From Anaerolineales bacterium UBA3082 (lineage in GTDB: Bacteria > Chloroflexota > Anaerolineae > UBA7937): 49,695 bases of DNA. Shown piece after piece: positions 39,549 to 47,221 of the stretch. The notes beneath the pieces are model-generated. The model made no database searches. It was not told the DNA's origin and saw only the letters and a list, made by a program, of their open reading frames with translations. The number at the start of each line of letters is the position of its first letter. Position 1 is the first letter of the stretch. Made by a program: the position numbers and the translations under genes. The stretch is taken from assembly GCA_002366595.1 (NCBI GenBank), contig DFBK01000009.1, positions 1-49,695 on the forward strand. Direction: 5' to 3'.

Positions 39549-40100
39549 ATGAAGAAGAGACTTCTCCTGGTCGCCCTGATATGTGGCCTCTTGATAACCC
39601 TCTTCCCCTTTGGGCCTGCGGCCGCCGCTGCCCCCAGCCGTGCCACGCTTCCCGACGACCCGCCCCCGCCTGAGTGCAACCCCAGGGCCATCTTCCTCGC
39701 CGACTTGATGGGCGAAGATGTAACGTGCCAAGACCTCATGGATTACCAAGAGAGCGGGGTAGGCTTCGGCGTGATTATGAAAGCCTACTTCCTGAGCACG
39801 CTCTTCGGTCTCGATTGGGAGAACCTAGTTGAAAGGCATACCAGCGAGGAAGGCCTCGGCTGGGGCCAGATTATGAAGGCCTACCTCCTGGCTAGTGTGC
39901 TGGGGGACGTCACCGGGGAAGAGTTGCTGGACTTGCGTGCAGAGGGAAAGGGTTGGGGAGAGATACTCCAAGAACAAGGCCTGGGGCCAGGAAAGCCGCC
40001 TTGGGCCGGTCAAGGCAAACCCCCCTGGGCTGGCCCAAAGCCCTGGGCGAAGGGGCGCGGCAAGCCCTCTTGGGCTGGCCCCCATAAACCCTTGGAATAG
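39549..40100 (+). CDS. Secreted protein with helical repeats and GKPPWAG tail
   Basis: A 183-aa exported protein: signal peptide MKKRLLLVALICGLLITLFP ending in an Ala run (PAAAAAPSR). Two related helical units follow: CQDLMDYQESGVGFGVIMKA then YFLSTLFG, and GLGWGQIMKAYLLASVLGDV, with a third partial LLDLRAEGKGWGEILQEQG. The tail is four Pro-Trp repeats (GKPPWAGQGKPPWAGPK and similar). The units resemble the G-W-G-x-I-x-x-x-L helical motif seen in several exported proteins of environmental bacteria. Function unknown; the aromatic-proline tail suggests wall or polysaccharide contact. AGGAGG lies directly before the ATG, and TATAAT at 39492-39497 is a likely -10. Confidence 0.82.
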   Translation: MKKRLLLVALICGLLITLFPFGPAAAAAPSRATLPDDPPPPECNPRAIFLADLMGEDVTCQDLMDYQESGVGFGVIMKAYFLSTLFGLDWENLVERHTSEEGLGWGQIMKAYLLASVLGDVTGEELLDLRAEGKGWGEILQEQGLGPGKPPWAGQGKPPWAGPKPWAKGRGKPSWAGPHKPLE

Positions 40101-40312
40101 AGTGCCCGGCCAGCCCCACTGACCACCCTTCTCGCGAACAGATCTAGCATCGTAGGGCAGGTTTCTTACCTGCCCTTCACCCTGTGGGCCGCTTCTTTTT
40201 GCGTCTCCCCCGAAACTCTGCTAAGATGATGGCTGCTTTCGTGGCGTCAGCCTGCCCTGGCGATGGTAGGCCGGGGAAGGCAACTTCTGACAGCACAGAA
40301 GGAGAGGCTTAG

Positions 40313-40432
40313 GTGAAATCGATTAAACGACAACTCATTTGGGCCTTAGCGACCCTTTCCTTGCTCACCGGATGTGAGTCCCTGGGGGACTTGGGCAAGG
40401 GCCTGGGCGACCTGTTTCCTACAGGATGGTGA
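40313..40432 (+). CDS. 39-aa lipoprotein
   Basis: GTG 40313 with GGAGAGG (40301-40307) five bases upstream begins MKSIKRQLIWALATLSLLTG, then CESLGDLGKGLGDLF and PTGW. A basic start, hydrophobic core and LLTGC lipobox mark a lipoprotein processed by signal peptidase II, leaving about 18 mature residues. The final PTGW and the TGA stop are supplied by an R2 repeat (CCTACAGGATGGTGA). It may be a natural small, entericidin-like lipoprotein or a longer one truncated by the repeat. Confidence 0.55.
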   Translation: MKSIKRQLIWALATLSLLTGCESLGDLGKGLGDLFPTGW

Positions 40433-40449
40433 GATCGTTGGCTCACCAT
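40417..40449 (+). repeat. R2 element, copy 3 (single unit)
   Basis: TCCTACAGG head, then ATGGTGAG (40426-40433), loop ATCGTTGG, CTCACCAT (40442-40449). This is the un-nested form of R2 and defines the unit for the two double copies. Confidence 0.88.
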
Positions 40450-40499
40450 AAGGGGTTCACCGTACGCTTTCCGTAGCGTTGCCCTATACAACACACCCC

Positions 40500-40600
40500 G
40501 CAGGGGAGGCCCTTGTGGCCTCCCGCTATCGAACAAAACGGGAGGGGATAAACCCCTCCCCTACAATACCCCCGGTAGCGTCGCCCTTTTTCGTGGCCTC
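40500..40600 (+). repeat. R3 double hairpin, copy 3, plus GTAGCGTCGCCC unit
   Basis: GGGGAGGCCCTTGTGGCCTC hairpin at about 40503, then a GGGAGGGG/CCCCTCCC hairpin ending CTACAATACCCCCGGTAGCG. The order matches the 39297 block. Confidence 0.7.
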
Positions 40601-40637
40601 AGATGTAGGGGAGGCCCTTGCCTGTCCTGCTTGTCCC

Positions 40638-40691
40638 CCGGCCCCTGGCCCAAGTCGTACCAGGACGGGCTGGCAAGTACCAGGGCAAGCT
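40638..40691 (+). repeat. R1 54-bp element, copy 2
   Basis: Matches copy 1 over its full 54 bp. It interrupts an R3 hairpin: GTAGGGGAGGCCCTTG at about 40609 is followed by R1 sequence instead of the usual TGGCCTCCCG. Read in the same frame it encodes PAPGPSRTRTGWQVPGQA. Confidence 0.8.
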
Positions 40692-40746
40692 GACTGATCT
40701 GGGTCAGGGGCTAAAGCCTGACGCTACATCTAAAGCAGAGGGAGGG
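40690..40746 (+). repeat. 57-bp direct repeat, copy 1
   Basis: Identical by eye to 41611-41667. It contains CAGG/CCTG-type arms (GGTCAGGGGCTAAAGCCTGA) and ends in GGGAGGG, the first arm of an R3-like hairpin. The two copies flank the antitoxin-toxin genes. Confidence 0.85.
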
Positions 40747-40878
40747 GACGAGCCCCTCCCCTACAATACCCCCGTAGCGTCGCCCTTTAGGGCGACGCTC
40801 CCCGACACGCATCATAGGGAAGCCCCTGCCCTACTGCAGCCAGGACAGGCCACGCTACATCTTGGAGCACGGCTTCCC

Positions 40879-40937
40879 TTGACGAGAAGCGAGGCTTGTG
40901 CTATAATTATAGCAGTTGATAGAATTATAGCAATTGA
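40879..40937 (+). promoter_or_regulatory. Promoter and operators of the Phd/RelE operon
   Basis: TTGACG at 40879-40884, 17 bp, TATAAT at 40902-40907. The -10 box is inside the perfect palindrome CTATAATTATAG (40901-40912). Two direct repeats AATTATAGCARTTGA start at 40905 and 40923 (18 bp apart), likely binding sites of the antitoxin for autorepression. Confidence 0.82.
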
Positions 40938-40947
40938 GGTGATTGGT

Positions 40948-41268
40948 ATGGCTACTGTCGTGAGCGCTATGGAAATGCGCAAGGAACTGGGCGACAAACT
41001 GGAACGGGCCTACCATCGGAATGAGCGCTTCATCATCGAGCGGAAGGGAAAACCGATGGCCGCTCTGATTAGCGTCGAAGAGTACGAGGCTGTCTTGCCC
41101 TTTCTGGAGAATATAGAGGACCTTAGGGATGCGGAGGAGGCTCTGGCTGAGTACCGCGCCGGGCGCGGACGCCCCTTCATCGAATTTCTCAAAGAACTAG
41201 CCCTTCGAGGTCCCGCCCCTCGTCCCGAGGACTTCGGGGTCCGAGGGAAGGCCAGGGGTGATCTATAG
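40948..41268 (+). CDS. Phd/YefM-family antitoxin
   Basis: A 106-aa antitoxin that neutralises the downstream RelE-type toxin and represses the operon. The N-terminal Phd fold MATVVSAMEMRKELGDKLER with FIIERKGKPMAALISVEEYE is the DNA-binding part. The C-terminal tail (ALAEYRAGRGRPFIEFLKEL) would wrap the toxin and is somewhat longer than usual. ATG 40948 follows GAGGTGA by five bases. The frame is open to 40618 upstream, but that part is repeat DNA without a ribosome site. The toxin start overlaps the last 11 bases. Confidence 0.92.
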   Translation: MATVVSAMEMRKELGDKLERAYHRNERFIIERKGKPMAALISVEEYEAVLPFLENIEDLRDAEEALAEYRAGRGRPFIEFLKELALRGPAPRPEDFGVRGKARGDL

Positions 41269-41524
41269 GGTCGATCTCGCCAGCCGAAAAGTCGAGCGCC
41301 AGATCCGAAACCTGCCCCCAGATGCCAGGGCCAAGATCATAGAGGCCATCAAAGGCCTGGCTCAAAACCCGCATCCCCATGGCGTGGAGAAGATCAAAGG
41401 CCCATATCACAGGATACGGATCGGTGACTACCGCGTTGTCTACGCCATTTTGAAGAAAGAGAAAGTGATAGTCATCGCAAAGGTCGCTCGGCGAAGAGAG
41501 GATACCTACAAGGAGTTCAGGTAG
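41258..41524 (+). CDS. RelE/ParE-family toxin
   Basis: An 88-aa toxin. RelE members cut mRNA in the ribosomal A site; ParE members inhibit gyrase. The core fits RelE: MIYRVDLASRKVERQIRNLP, GLAQNPHPHGVEKIKG, and YHRIRIGDYRVVYAILKKEK. The last carries the conserved R-x-R-x-G-x-Y-R-x-x-Y strand pair; the tail is VARRREDTYKEF. The R and Y in the terminal region favour RelE over ParE. The GTG start at 41258 lies inside the antitoxin gene, coupling translation so that antitoxin is made first. The operon is bordered by 57-bp repeats, as in mobile or recently inserted modules. Confidence 0.92.
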   Translation: MIYRVDLASRKVERQIRNLPPDARAKIIEAIKGLAQNPHPHGVEKIKGPYHRIRIGDYRVVYAILKKEKVIVIAKVARRREDTYKEFR

Positions 41525-41690
41525 GGAAGTGTCAAACCCTCCGTAGCGTCGTCCTTTAGGGCGACGTTTCCCCCAGTGGGCACCACAGGGCTATCTAACG
41601 TCAGCCTGTCCTGACTGATCTGGGTCAGGGGCTAAAGCCTGACGCTACATCTAAAGCAGAGGGAGGGCCGTATGCCCTCCCCTACATTCT
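41525..41690 (+). repeat. Composite repeats after the toxin gene (57-bp copy 2)
   Basis: A GTAGCGTCGTCCTTTAGGGC unit near 41542 is followed by the second 57-bp repeat (41611-41667) and an R3-like hairpin, GGGAGGGCCGTATGCCCTCC. No gene is present between 41525 and 41708. Confidence 0.8.
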
Positions 41691-41708
41691 CGTCAGCACT
41701 TGCCTTCT

Positions 41709-42971
41709 TCAGGCCACCGCTTTCGCCTTCTCCAACCGTTTCTCGATGGCCTTCCCCAGCCTCCTTATCCCCTCCCGGATCATCTCCGGCTGGGCGTTGG
41801 AGAAGTTGAGCCGCATGGTGTTGTGCCCTCTACCATCGGCGAAGAAAGCAAAGCCAGGCACGAAGACCACCTTCTCCTCCACCGCCTCCTTGAGGAGTTG
41901 CGCCGTGTCTATCTCCTCCGGCACCGTAACCCAGAGGAAAAGCCCTCCCTGGGGCCGCGTCCATCTCACCCCTTCCGGGAAGTGCTCCTCCATAGCCTCA
42001 AGCATCACATCCCGGCGCTCCCTATAGACCTCCCGTATCTCCCTCACATGGCCATCTAGGAAACCGGTACGCACTACCTCATAGGCTAGCATCTGGGTGA
42101 AGGTGCTGGTGTGAAGGTCCGCTCCCTGCTTAGCCTGCACCAGCCTGCCGACCACCTCCACTGGAGCCACCACCCAACCCAAGCGCAAGCCAGGAGCCAG
42201 GGTCTTGGAGAAGGTGCTCATGTAGATGACATTCCCCTCAAAGAACCCCTCGGCGTTAGCCTTACCCCCAGATCTCTTAGAGAGATGCCTCTCGTCGAGG
42301 ACCACCAGAGGGGGTATATGCTCGCCTTCATAGCGGAGTTCCCCGTAGGGGTCATCTTCGATGAGGGGCACGCCATACTCGTTGGCCAAAACCACCAACC
42401 TCTCTCGCCTCTCCCGGGAGAGGGTCACGCCGGCCGGGTTTTGGAAGTTGGGCAAGACGTAGATGAACTTGGGACCGCCCTTCTTTAACTCCTCCTCCAC
42501 CAGATCCACCCTCATCCCCTCATCGTCAATGGGCACGGTGATATAGCGGGGTTGGTAGGCGGTAAAGGCCTGGATTCCACCTACATAAGTGGGGGCTTCG
42601 AGTAAGACGGTATCGCCGGGGTCGAGGAAGATTTTGCCTATCAAATCCAAGGCCTGCTGAGACCCATGGGTAATGAGCACGTTATCCACGGTAGCCTTGA
42701 TGCCATAACGGCCCATCTTCTCCACGATGAACTCTCTCAGGGGTGGGTAGCCCTCCGTGGTACTGTATTGCAAAGCCTGCGGCCCCTTCTCCTGCAGGAT
42801 CTTGCAACTCGCCTCCTCGAACTCCTTCACCGGAAAGAGTTCCGGCGCTGGCAACCCCCCCGCGAAAGAGATCACCTCTGGCTGCTGCGTGAACTTCAGA
42901 AGTTCCCTGATGACGGAACTACCCATCCGCTCCGTCCGCTGGGCGTAACACTCTCCCCATCGAGTTGTCAT
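41709..42971 (-). CDS. PLP-dependent aminotransferase (LysN/MocR-type fold I)
   Basis: About 420 aa from ATG 42971 (MTTRWGECYAQRTERMG), which has AAGGAGG nine bases upstream; the open frame to 43022 lacks a good start. Fold-type I class I/II features are ISFAGGLPAPELFPV, LQYSTTEGYPPLREFI and LITHGSQQALDLIGKIFLDP. Also present are NFQNPAGVTLSRERR, IEDDPYGELRY and the PLP Schiff-base Lys in STFSKTLAPGLRLGW. Close relatives are 2-aminoadipate, 2-aminobutyrate or aromatic aminotransferases. Substrate cannot be settled. A C-terminal arginine for the substrate carboxylate is likely in NTMRLNFSNA. Confidence 0.93.
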   Translation of the reverse strand: MTTRWGECYAQRTERMGSSVIRELLKFTQQPEVISFAGGLPAPELFPVKEFEEASCKILQEKGPQALQYSTTEGYPPLREFIVEKMGRYGIKATVDNVLITHGSQQALDLIGKIFLDPGDTVLLEAPTYVGGIQAFTAYQPRYITVPIDDEGMRVDLVEEELKKGGPKFIYVLPNFQNPAGVTLSRERRERLVVLANEYGVPLIEDDPYGELRYEGEHIPPLVVLDERHLSKRSGGKANAEGFFEGNVIYMSTFSKTLAPGLRLGWVVAPVEVVGRLVQAKQGADLHTSTFTQMLAYEVVRTGFLDGHVREIREVYRERRDVMLEAMEEHFPEGVRWTRPQGGLFLWVTVPEEIDTAQLLKEAVEEKVVFVPGFAFFADGRGHNTMRLNFSNAQPEMIREGIRRLGKAIEKRLEKAKAVA

Positions 42972-43114
42972 AACTTTCGGCCTCCTTATCGCTAGAAGTT
43001 CACAACTTGTGCGCTTTTTCAACGCCGGTTCAGGGGCCTGATACCCGGGCTATAATACACCAAAACGTCCCTTGCCCTCAAGGGTAACCTAAGAGAATGG
43101 CTCTAAGAAGAGGC

Positions 43115-44848
43115 TCATCTGCCGCCTTTAAGGTCCTCCCACCACTCCTGAGCCACGAGCCTGGCCGCCCAGAAGGGGTTCCACCTACCCCACCCCACAG
43201 GCAAAGCCAGTTCCCTATCCTCGGGCAGGGTGGCGAAGTTCACCTTGTCCATCTGGGGCTTGAGGGCTTGCAACTCTCTCTTTCTCCGGGCCTCTTCTTC
43301 GATCTCCAAGAGGCGATCGATGCACCCTACCAGTTCCTTTGCCTTCGCGATCCGCTCTTCGGTGGCCAGACGCTCCTCGCTGCTCATCAGGCCATAGGCG
43401 GCCTTCAACCGGTTAAGCCTCAGTTGGGCCTCGTAGGTGGCCTCCACGATCTCGCTCCTTTTCATCCACCTTGTCTCATAGTTTAAGATGTATTTCCAAC
43501 TGGGCAGGAGGAGAGCCTGACGGTGTTCCTCTAAAGTCCGATAGAAGAGGCGATAGCCATGTTGCTCAGGCTCCTCGAAGGCTGCACTCCCCGGATCTAA
43601 GAAGGGAGCCAGAGGGGAGATAAAAGGGTGCAAGCGGCCATCCCCACCGAACCGCTCCAACAACACCTCACAATAGTCGATGGTCTCCATCACCGAGCGA
43701 GGGGTCTGCTTGGGCAAACCGATCATGAAGAAGATATCCACTCTTTGGCAGCCAGCCTCCAGGGCATACTCCATCGTCCTCTCCATCTCCCGGTTGGGGT
43801 AGTGCTTGCCGAAGGCCCTACGCACCACTGGGTCGTGGGACTCGACAGAGATCTCCAAAGCGAAGTGGGGAAGGGCAGAGGCCATCTCCTCCAGGAACTC
43901 CCGTGAGGCTGGGGCGAAGAGTTCTACGATTGCTTCTCCCTCTGTACCCTGAAGAGAGGATAACAACTTCTGTGCGTGATCGATACCCGCCTGGCGGATA
44001 TCCCCCAACACGATGACCGGGCCTCGGCTGAAGCGCCTAATATCCTTAATATCCTGGGCCAACATCTCCGGCCTTCGATAGGCGGGCTTTTCCCGGCCGA
44101 AGAGGTGGCGAGAGGCGTAGGCTGACCCCCCGCAGGTGACACAGCCGTGGGTACAACCCCGACAACTGAGGCCGGCCATGATAGGGTACCCTAGCCAGTT
44201 GAAGAAAGGGACATTGCTGGCCAAGTCGCGGTCCCGAACCACGGCTTTAACCAGGTGGCTATAGTCCAGCGCCACATCGCTCAGGTCGGGAGGCAGATAA
44301 GTGAGGGGGTTGACTTTCACTTCTCCCCTTTCGTCCCGCCAAGTCAGGTTAGCCACCCGGTCAAGAGCCCCCCCAGACGCTAGGGCCTTCATCAGTTGCA
44401 GAAGCGGCTCCTCCGTCGAATCGCCTCGCAACACATAGTCCACCTCTTGTCTAGCCACCAGTTCCTGGTGATAGTAGGAAGCCGAGAAGCCACCCATGAT
44501 CACCGGGGTCTGGGGATGGTGACGCTTGACGATCTTGGCCACCTCAAGGGCTCCCTGGGCGTGAGGTAACCAGTGGAGGTCGAGGCCGAAGGCCAGAGGG
44601 TCCAAAGAAGCGATAAACGCCTCGGCATCGAAGCCCCTATCCTTGAGCATCCGCACCGCCAGGTTGACGATGCGGGTTCGGAAGCCATGTCTTTCTAGGT
44701 ATTCGGCCAAGGTGACAAATCCGATGGGGTACATCTCGAAGATAGGGGTAGAGGGCACAACGTCACTGACGGGGCCATATAGGATGGCCTCTTTTCGGAA
44801 ATCATAGACACTAGGTGCATGGAGAAGCACCAGATGGGGCCTAGCCAT
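43115..44848 (-). CDS. B12-binding domain/radical SAM protein (Ta0216-like)
   Basis: About 577 aa from ATG 44848 (MARPHLVLLHAPSVYDF). Residues 1-170 form a cobalamin-binding Rossmann-like domain with YPIGFVTLAEYLERHG, AFGLDLHWLPHAQGALEVAK and VIMGGFSASYYHQELV; the DxH-type motif is in DLHWLPH. The radical SAM core begins with the cluster ligands CTHGCVTCGG (CxxxCxxC) near residue 235. SAM/TIM-barrel strands IVLGDIRQAG, EISVESHDPVVRRAFGKHY and IFFMIGLPKQTP follow. A C-terminal helical domain of about 110 residues contains WKYILNYETRWM. Such proteins catalyse methylation or ring chemistry; the substrate is unknown. It has no obvious operon partner. Confidence 0.9.
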   Translation of the reverse strand: MARPHLVLLHAPSVYDFRKEAILYGPVSDVVPSTPIFEMYPIGFVTLAEYLERHGFRTRIVNLAVRMLKDRGFDAEAFIASLDPLAFGLDLHWLPHAQGALEVAKIVKRHHPQTPVIMGGFSASYYHQELVARQEVDYVLRGDSTEEPLLQLMKALASGGALDRVANLTWRDERGEVKVNPLTYLPPDLSDVALDYSHLVKAVVRDRDLASNVPFFNWLGYPIMAGLSCRGCTHGCVTCGGSAYASRHLFGREKPAYRRPEMLAQDIKDIRRFSRGPVIVLGDIRQAGIDHAQKLLSSLQGTEGEAIVELFAPASREFLEEMASALPHFALEISVESHDPVVRRAFGKHYPNREMERTMEYALEAGCQRVDIFFMIGLPKQTPRSVMETIDYCEVLLERFGGDGRLHPFISPLAPFLDPGSAAFEEPEQHGYRLFYRTLEEHRQALLLPSWKYILNYETRWMKRSEIVEATYEAQLRLNRLKAAYGLMSSEERLATEERIAKAKELVGCIDRLLEIEEEARRKRELQALKPQMDKVNFATLPEDRELALPVGWGRWNPFWAARLVAQEWWEDLKGGR

Positions 44849-44959
44849 GGTCGAAACCTCTAAGAGCACTACAATGGCGGAAGAATACCACAGGGAATGG
44901 ACGGGGTCAAGAAAAAGGGGAGAGGGCTCCCCCACCCCATCCAGAGCCGAGCGGCAGGC

Positions 44960-45649
44960 TCAGTCACCAAGGCGATAGCCGAAGCCCCACTCGGTGATTA
45001 TATACTCTGGGTTACTAGGATCTCTTTCGATCTTGCGCCGCAGGTGCCAGATGTACCGCTTCACATAGCCGGTATCGACGTACTCGTCGCCCCATACCCT
45101 AGCCAGCAACTGCTCATGGGTGACGGTACGGCCGCCGTTTTCCGCCAGACAGGCGAGCAACTCGAACTCCGTAGGAGTCAAATCCACGGGCTGGCCTCGC
45201 ACCGACACCTTCTTATGATCCACATTCACCACCAGTTCATCGAAGATATAGACGCGAGGCGTCTCAGCCGGTTTCCCGCGACGAGCACGGTGGAGCACCG
45301 CCCCCACGCGAGCCGTCAGTTCGGCGAAACTGAAAGGCTTAGTTACATAATCATCAGCCCCACACTCGAACCCTTTGACCTTATCCGCCTCCTCCTCCTT
45401 GGCGGTGAGCATAATGATGGGCACCTGAGAGACCTCCCTAATACGGAGACTGGTCTCCCAGCCATCCATACGGGGCATCATCACATCTAGAATCACCAAG
45501 TCAGGCTGATCTTTGTAAACCGACTGCAGCCCATCGATCCCGTTCGTCACCCCTATGAAGCGGTAGCCAGCCTTCTCCAAAGATTGTCGTAAGAGTCCGA
45601 GGAGCGTTCGGTCGTCATCGATTACCAGTATCTTCCCCCTACCCTCCAT
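44960..45649 (-). CDS. OmpR-family response regulator
   Basis: A 229-aa transcription factor. The receiver domain is ILVIDDDRTLLGLL, with the phospho-acceptor Asp in LVILDVMMPRMDGWE near residue 53, Thr/Lys switch residues in IIMLTAKEEE and YVTKPFSFAEL. The DNA-binding winged helix is DLTPTEFELLACLAENGGRT, VTHEQLLARVWGDEY, then YVKRYIWHLRRKIERDPSNP and GFGYRL. The gene is the second of a kinase-regulator pair; the kinase stop is 3 bases upstream. Regulated genes are not identifiable here. Confidence 0.95.
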   Translation of the reverse strand: MEGRGKILVIDDDRTLLGLLRQSLEKAGYRFIGVTNGIDGLQSVYKDQPDLVILDVMMPRMDGWETSLRIREVSQVPIIMLTAKEEEADKVKGFECGADDYVTKPFSFAELTARVGAVLHRARRGKPAETPRVYIFDELVVNVDHKKVSVRGQPVDLTPTEFELLACLAENGGRTVTHEQLLARVWGDEYVDTGYVKRYIWHLRRKIERDPSNPEYIITEWGFGYRLGD

Positions 45650-45652
45650 CCC

Positions 45653-47125
45653 TTATCTCGACTCCTGAGGCTTCTTGCCCTTTCTATCCGCCAAGGGGAG
45701 GGTGAAAGTGAAGGTGGAGCCCTTCCCCACACTGCTCTCCACCCATATCCGACCCCCTTGAGCCTCCACCAACCCTTTGGTTATGTAAAGACCTAAGCCA
45801 TGCCCGTAGGTTTCGCGGGAATCGCTGCCGTTGACCCGATGGAACTTCCTGAAGATCCGCTCTTTTTCTTTGTCCGAGATGCCCAGCCCTTGGTCGGTGA
45901 CGGAGATGACCATCTCCTTCCCCTCTGCCTCCGCGGTAACGGTTATCTTCCCTCCTTGAGGCGAGTATTTCACTGCGTTATCCAGGAGGTTAAAGAATAT
46001 CTGAGCGATCCGATCCTCATCCCCCCATACCCTAGGCAAACTATCGGCGTGTGGAAGGACAAACTGGTGAAGGGAGGTGCTACCCTGAAGGTTCACTACC
46101 ACCCTTTGCAAGAGGGAAAACATGTCAACCCTCTCCCGTTTCAAATCCAACTTTCGAGCCTCTATCCGTGAGACATCCAATATCCCCTCAACCAGTCTCG
46201 CTAGACGGGCGCTCTCCTCGCCTATGACCTCTAACATCCTCTTCTCATCCACCCCCGAACCGGAATCCAGAAGCAACTCCACAGCGCCACTGATATTGGT
46301 GAGAGGGGAACGTAACTCATGGGAGACCATAGAGACGAACTCCGACTTCAGTCTGTCCAGATCTCGGAGTTGCTCGTTGACCCGCCTCAACTCCTCGTTT
46401 CTCTCCTCCAGTTCCTTATAGGCTCGCGCCAACCTCTTGGTCCTCTGCTCTACCTTCTCCTCTAACTCCCTGGTGAGTTGAAGGATCTCCTCTTCGGCCC
46501 TCTTCCGATCAGTGATATCCCTCAGGATGAGAGAACTTCCTATGGCTCTACCCTCCTTATTCCGCAGAAGGGTCTGTGTCAGTTGCGCCTTCACCCGCCG
46601 GTCATCTTTGGCTATCCTCTCCGTCTCATAGTCTCGGATGTAGCCTCCTTTTTCTATCTCCCGGGCTATTAACCTCAACTCGCCGCCCTTCAGGAGTTCT
46701 TGGGGAACTAATCGGCTGAAATGCTCCCCTAGCATCTCCTGGGCACGGTAGCCGAAGATCAATTCCGCCCCTCTGTTCCAGGTGCGGATGATGCCCTCGG
46801 TATCTAGGCTGATGATGGCGTCAGCCGAGGCGCTGGTGATACTGGCCGAATACTCCTCCCACTCCTGAATCCTATCCCGGGATCTTTCCTGCTCGGCCAG
46901 GGTTCCTCTAAGCCAGGTGAGGGTCCGCCAGATGGCCAAAGGCCCCACCACCCCGTAGAAGAAGACGCTTAAGAAGAGACTCCATCGGGGCCACCGCTGA
47001 CCGGTGAAGGGGCGAAGAAATAACTGCTCCATCAGTACAGCCAGGAAGATAAGGAGTGGCAAAGCCCACCGCAAGAAAGAGAGCCAAGGGACGAGGCTCC
47101 TTCCCCTTCCTATCGCCCGACGCAA
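45653..47125 (-). CDS. PAS-domain sensor histidine kinase
   Basis: A 490-aa kinase that would phosphorylate the adjacent regulator. Two N-terminal transmembrane helices are visible (FLRWALPLLIFLAVLMEQLF; WSLFLSVFFYGVVGPLAIW). A PAS domain follows at about residues 95-210 (ADAIISLDTEGIIRTWNRGA, ending SSLILRDITDRKRAEEE), then a coiled coil. HisKA has the H box FVSMVSHELRSPLTNISGAV. The ATPase part has FFNLLDNAVKYSPQGGKI (N), VTDQGLGISDKEKERIF (G1) and YGHGLGLYITKGL (G2). The start is TTG 47125 behind GGAGG. The sensed signal is unknown. The pair is co-transcribed. Confidence 0.94.
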   Translation of the reverse strand: MRRAIGRGRSLVPWLSFLRWALPLLIFLAVLMEQLFLRPFTGQRWPRWSLFLSVFFYGVVGPLAIWRTLTWLRGTLAEQERSRDRIQEWEEYSASITSASADAIISLDTEGIIRTWNRGAELIFGYRAQEMLGEHFSRLVPQELLKGGELRLIAREIEKGGYIRDYETERIAKDDRRVKAQLTQTLLRNKEGRAIGSSLILRDITDRKRAEEEILQLTRELEEKVEQRTKRLARAYKELEERNEELRRVNEQLRDLDRLKSEFVSMVSHELRSPLTNISGAVELLLDSGSGVDEKRMLEVIGEESARLARLVEGILDVSRIEARKLDLKRERVDMFSLLQRVVVNLQGSTSLHQFVLPHADSLPRVWGDEDRIAQIFFNLLDNAVKYSPQGGKITVTAEAEGKEMVISVTDQGLGISDKEKERIFRKFHRVNGSDSRETYGHGLGLYITKGLVEAQGGRIWVESSVGKGSTFTFTLPLADRKGKKPQESR

Positions 47126-47186
47126 CCCTATACCTCCATCCTAATCTCTTAAAAATTATACCAATAAAATAGGGAAAGCACCACAT

Positions 47187-47213
47187 AAAAAGGGAGGGGC
47201 GAAGCCCCTCCCG
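47187..47213 (-). terminator. Intrinsic terminator of the PP2C-like/propeller gene, R3-like
   Basis: In minus-strand RNA, GGGAGGGGC (47212-47204) pairs with GCCCCTCCC (47200-47192) around TTC, followed by TTTTTATG. The arms match the GGGAGGGG/CCCCTCCC hairpin of the R3 repeat, so a dispersed repeat seems to serve as terminator. Confidence 0.82.
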
Positions 47214-47221
47214 TCAAAGAC

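Noticed and set aside
40479..40697. 72-aa plus-strand ORF across R3 and R1
   Set aside because: It is made entirely of repeat DNA without a ribosome site; its PAPGPSRTRTGW part is R1 read in frame and is reported as repeat evidence only.
39257..41690. Insertion sequence or transposon
   Set aside because: Repeats are short and no transposase gene is present; they are non-autonomous elements at most.
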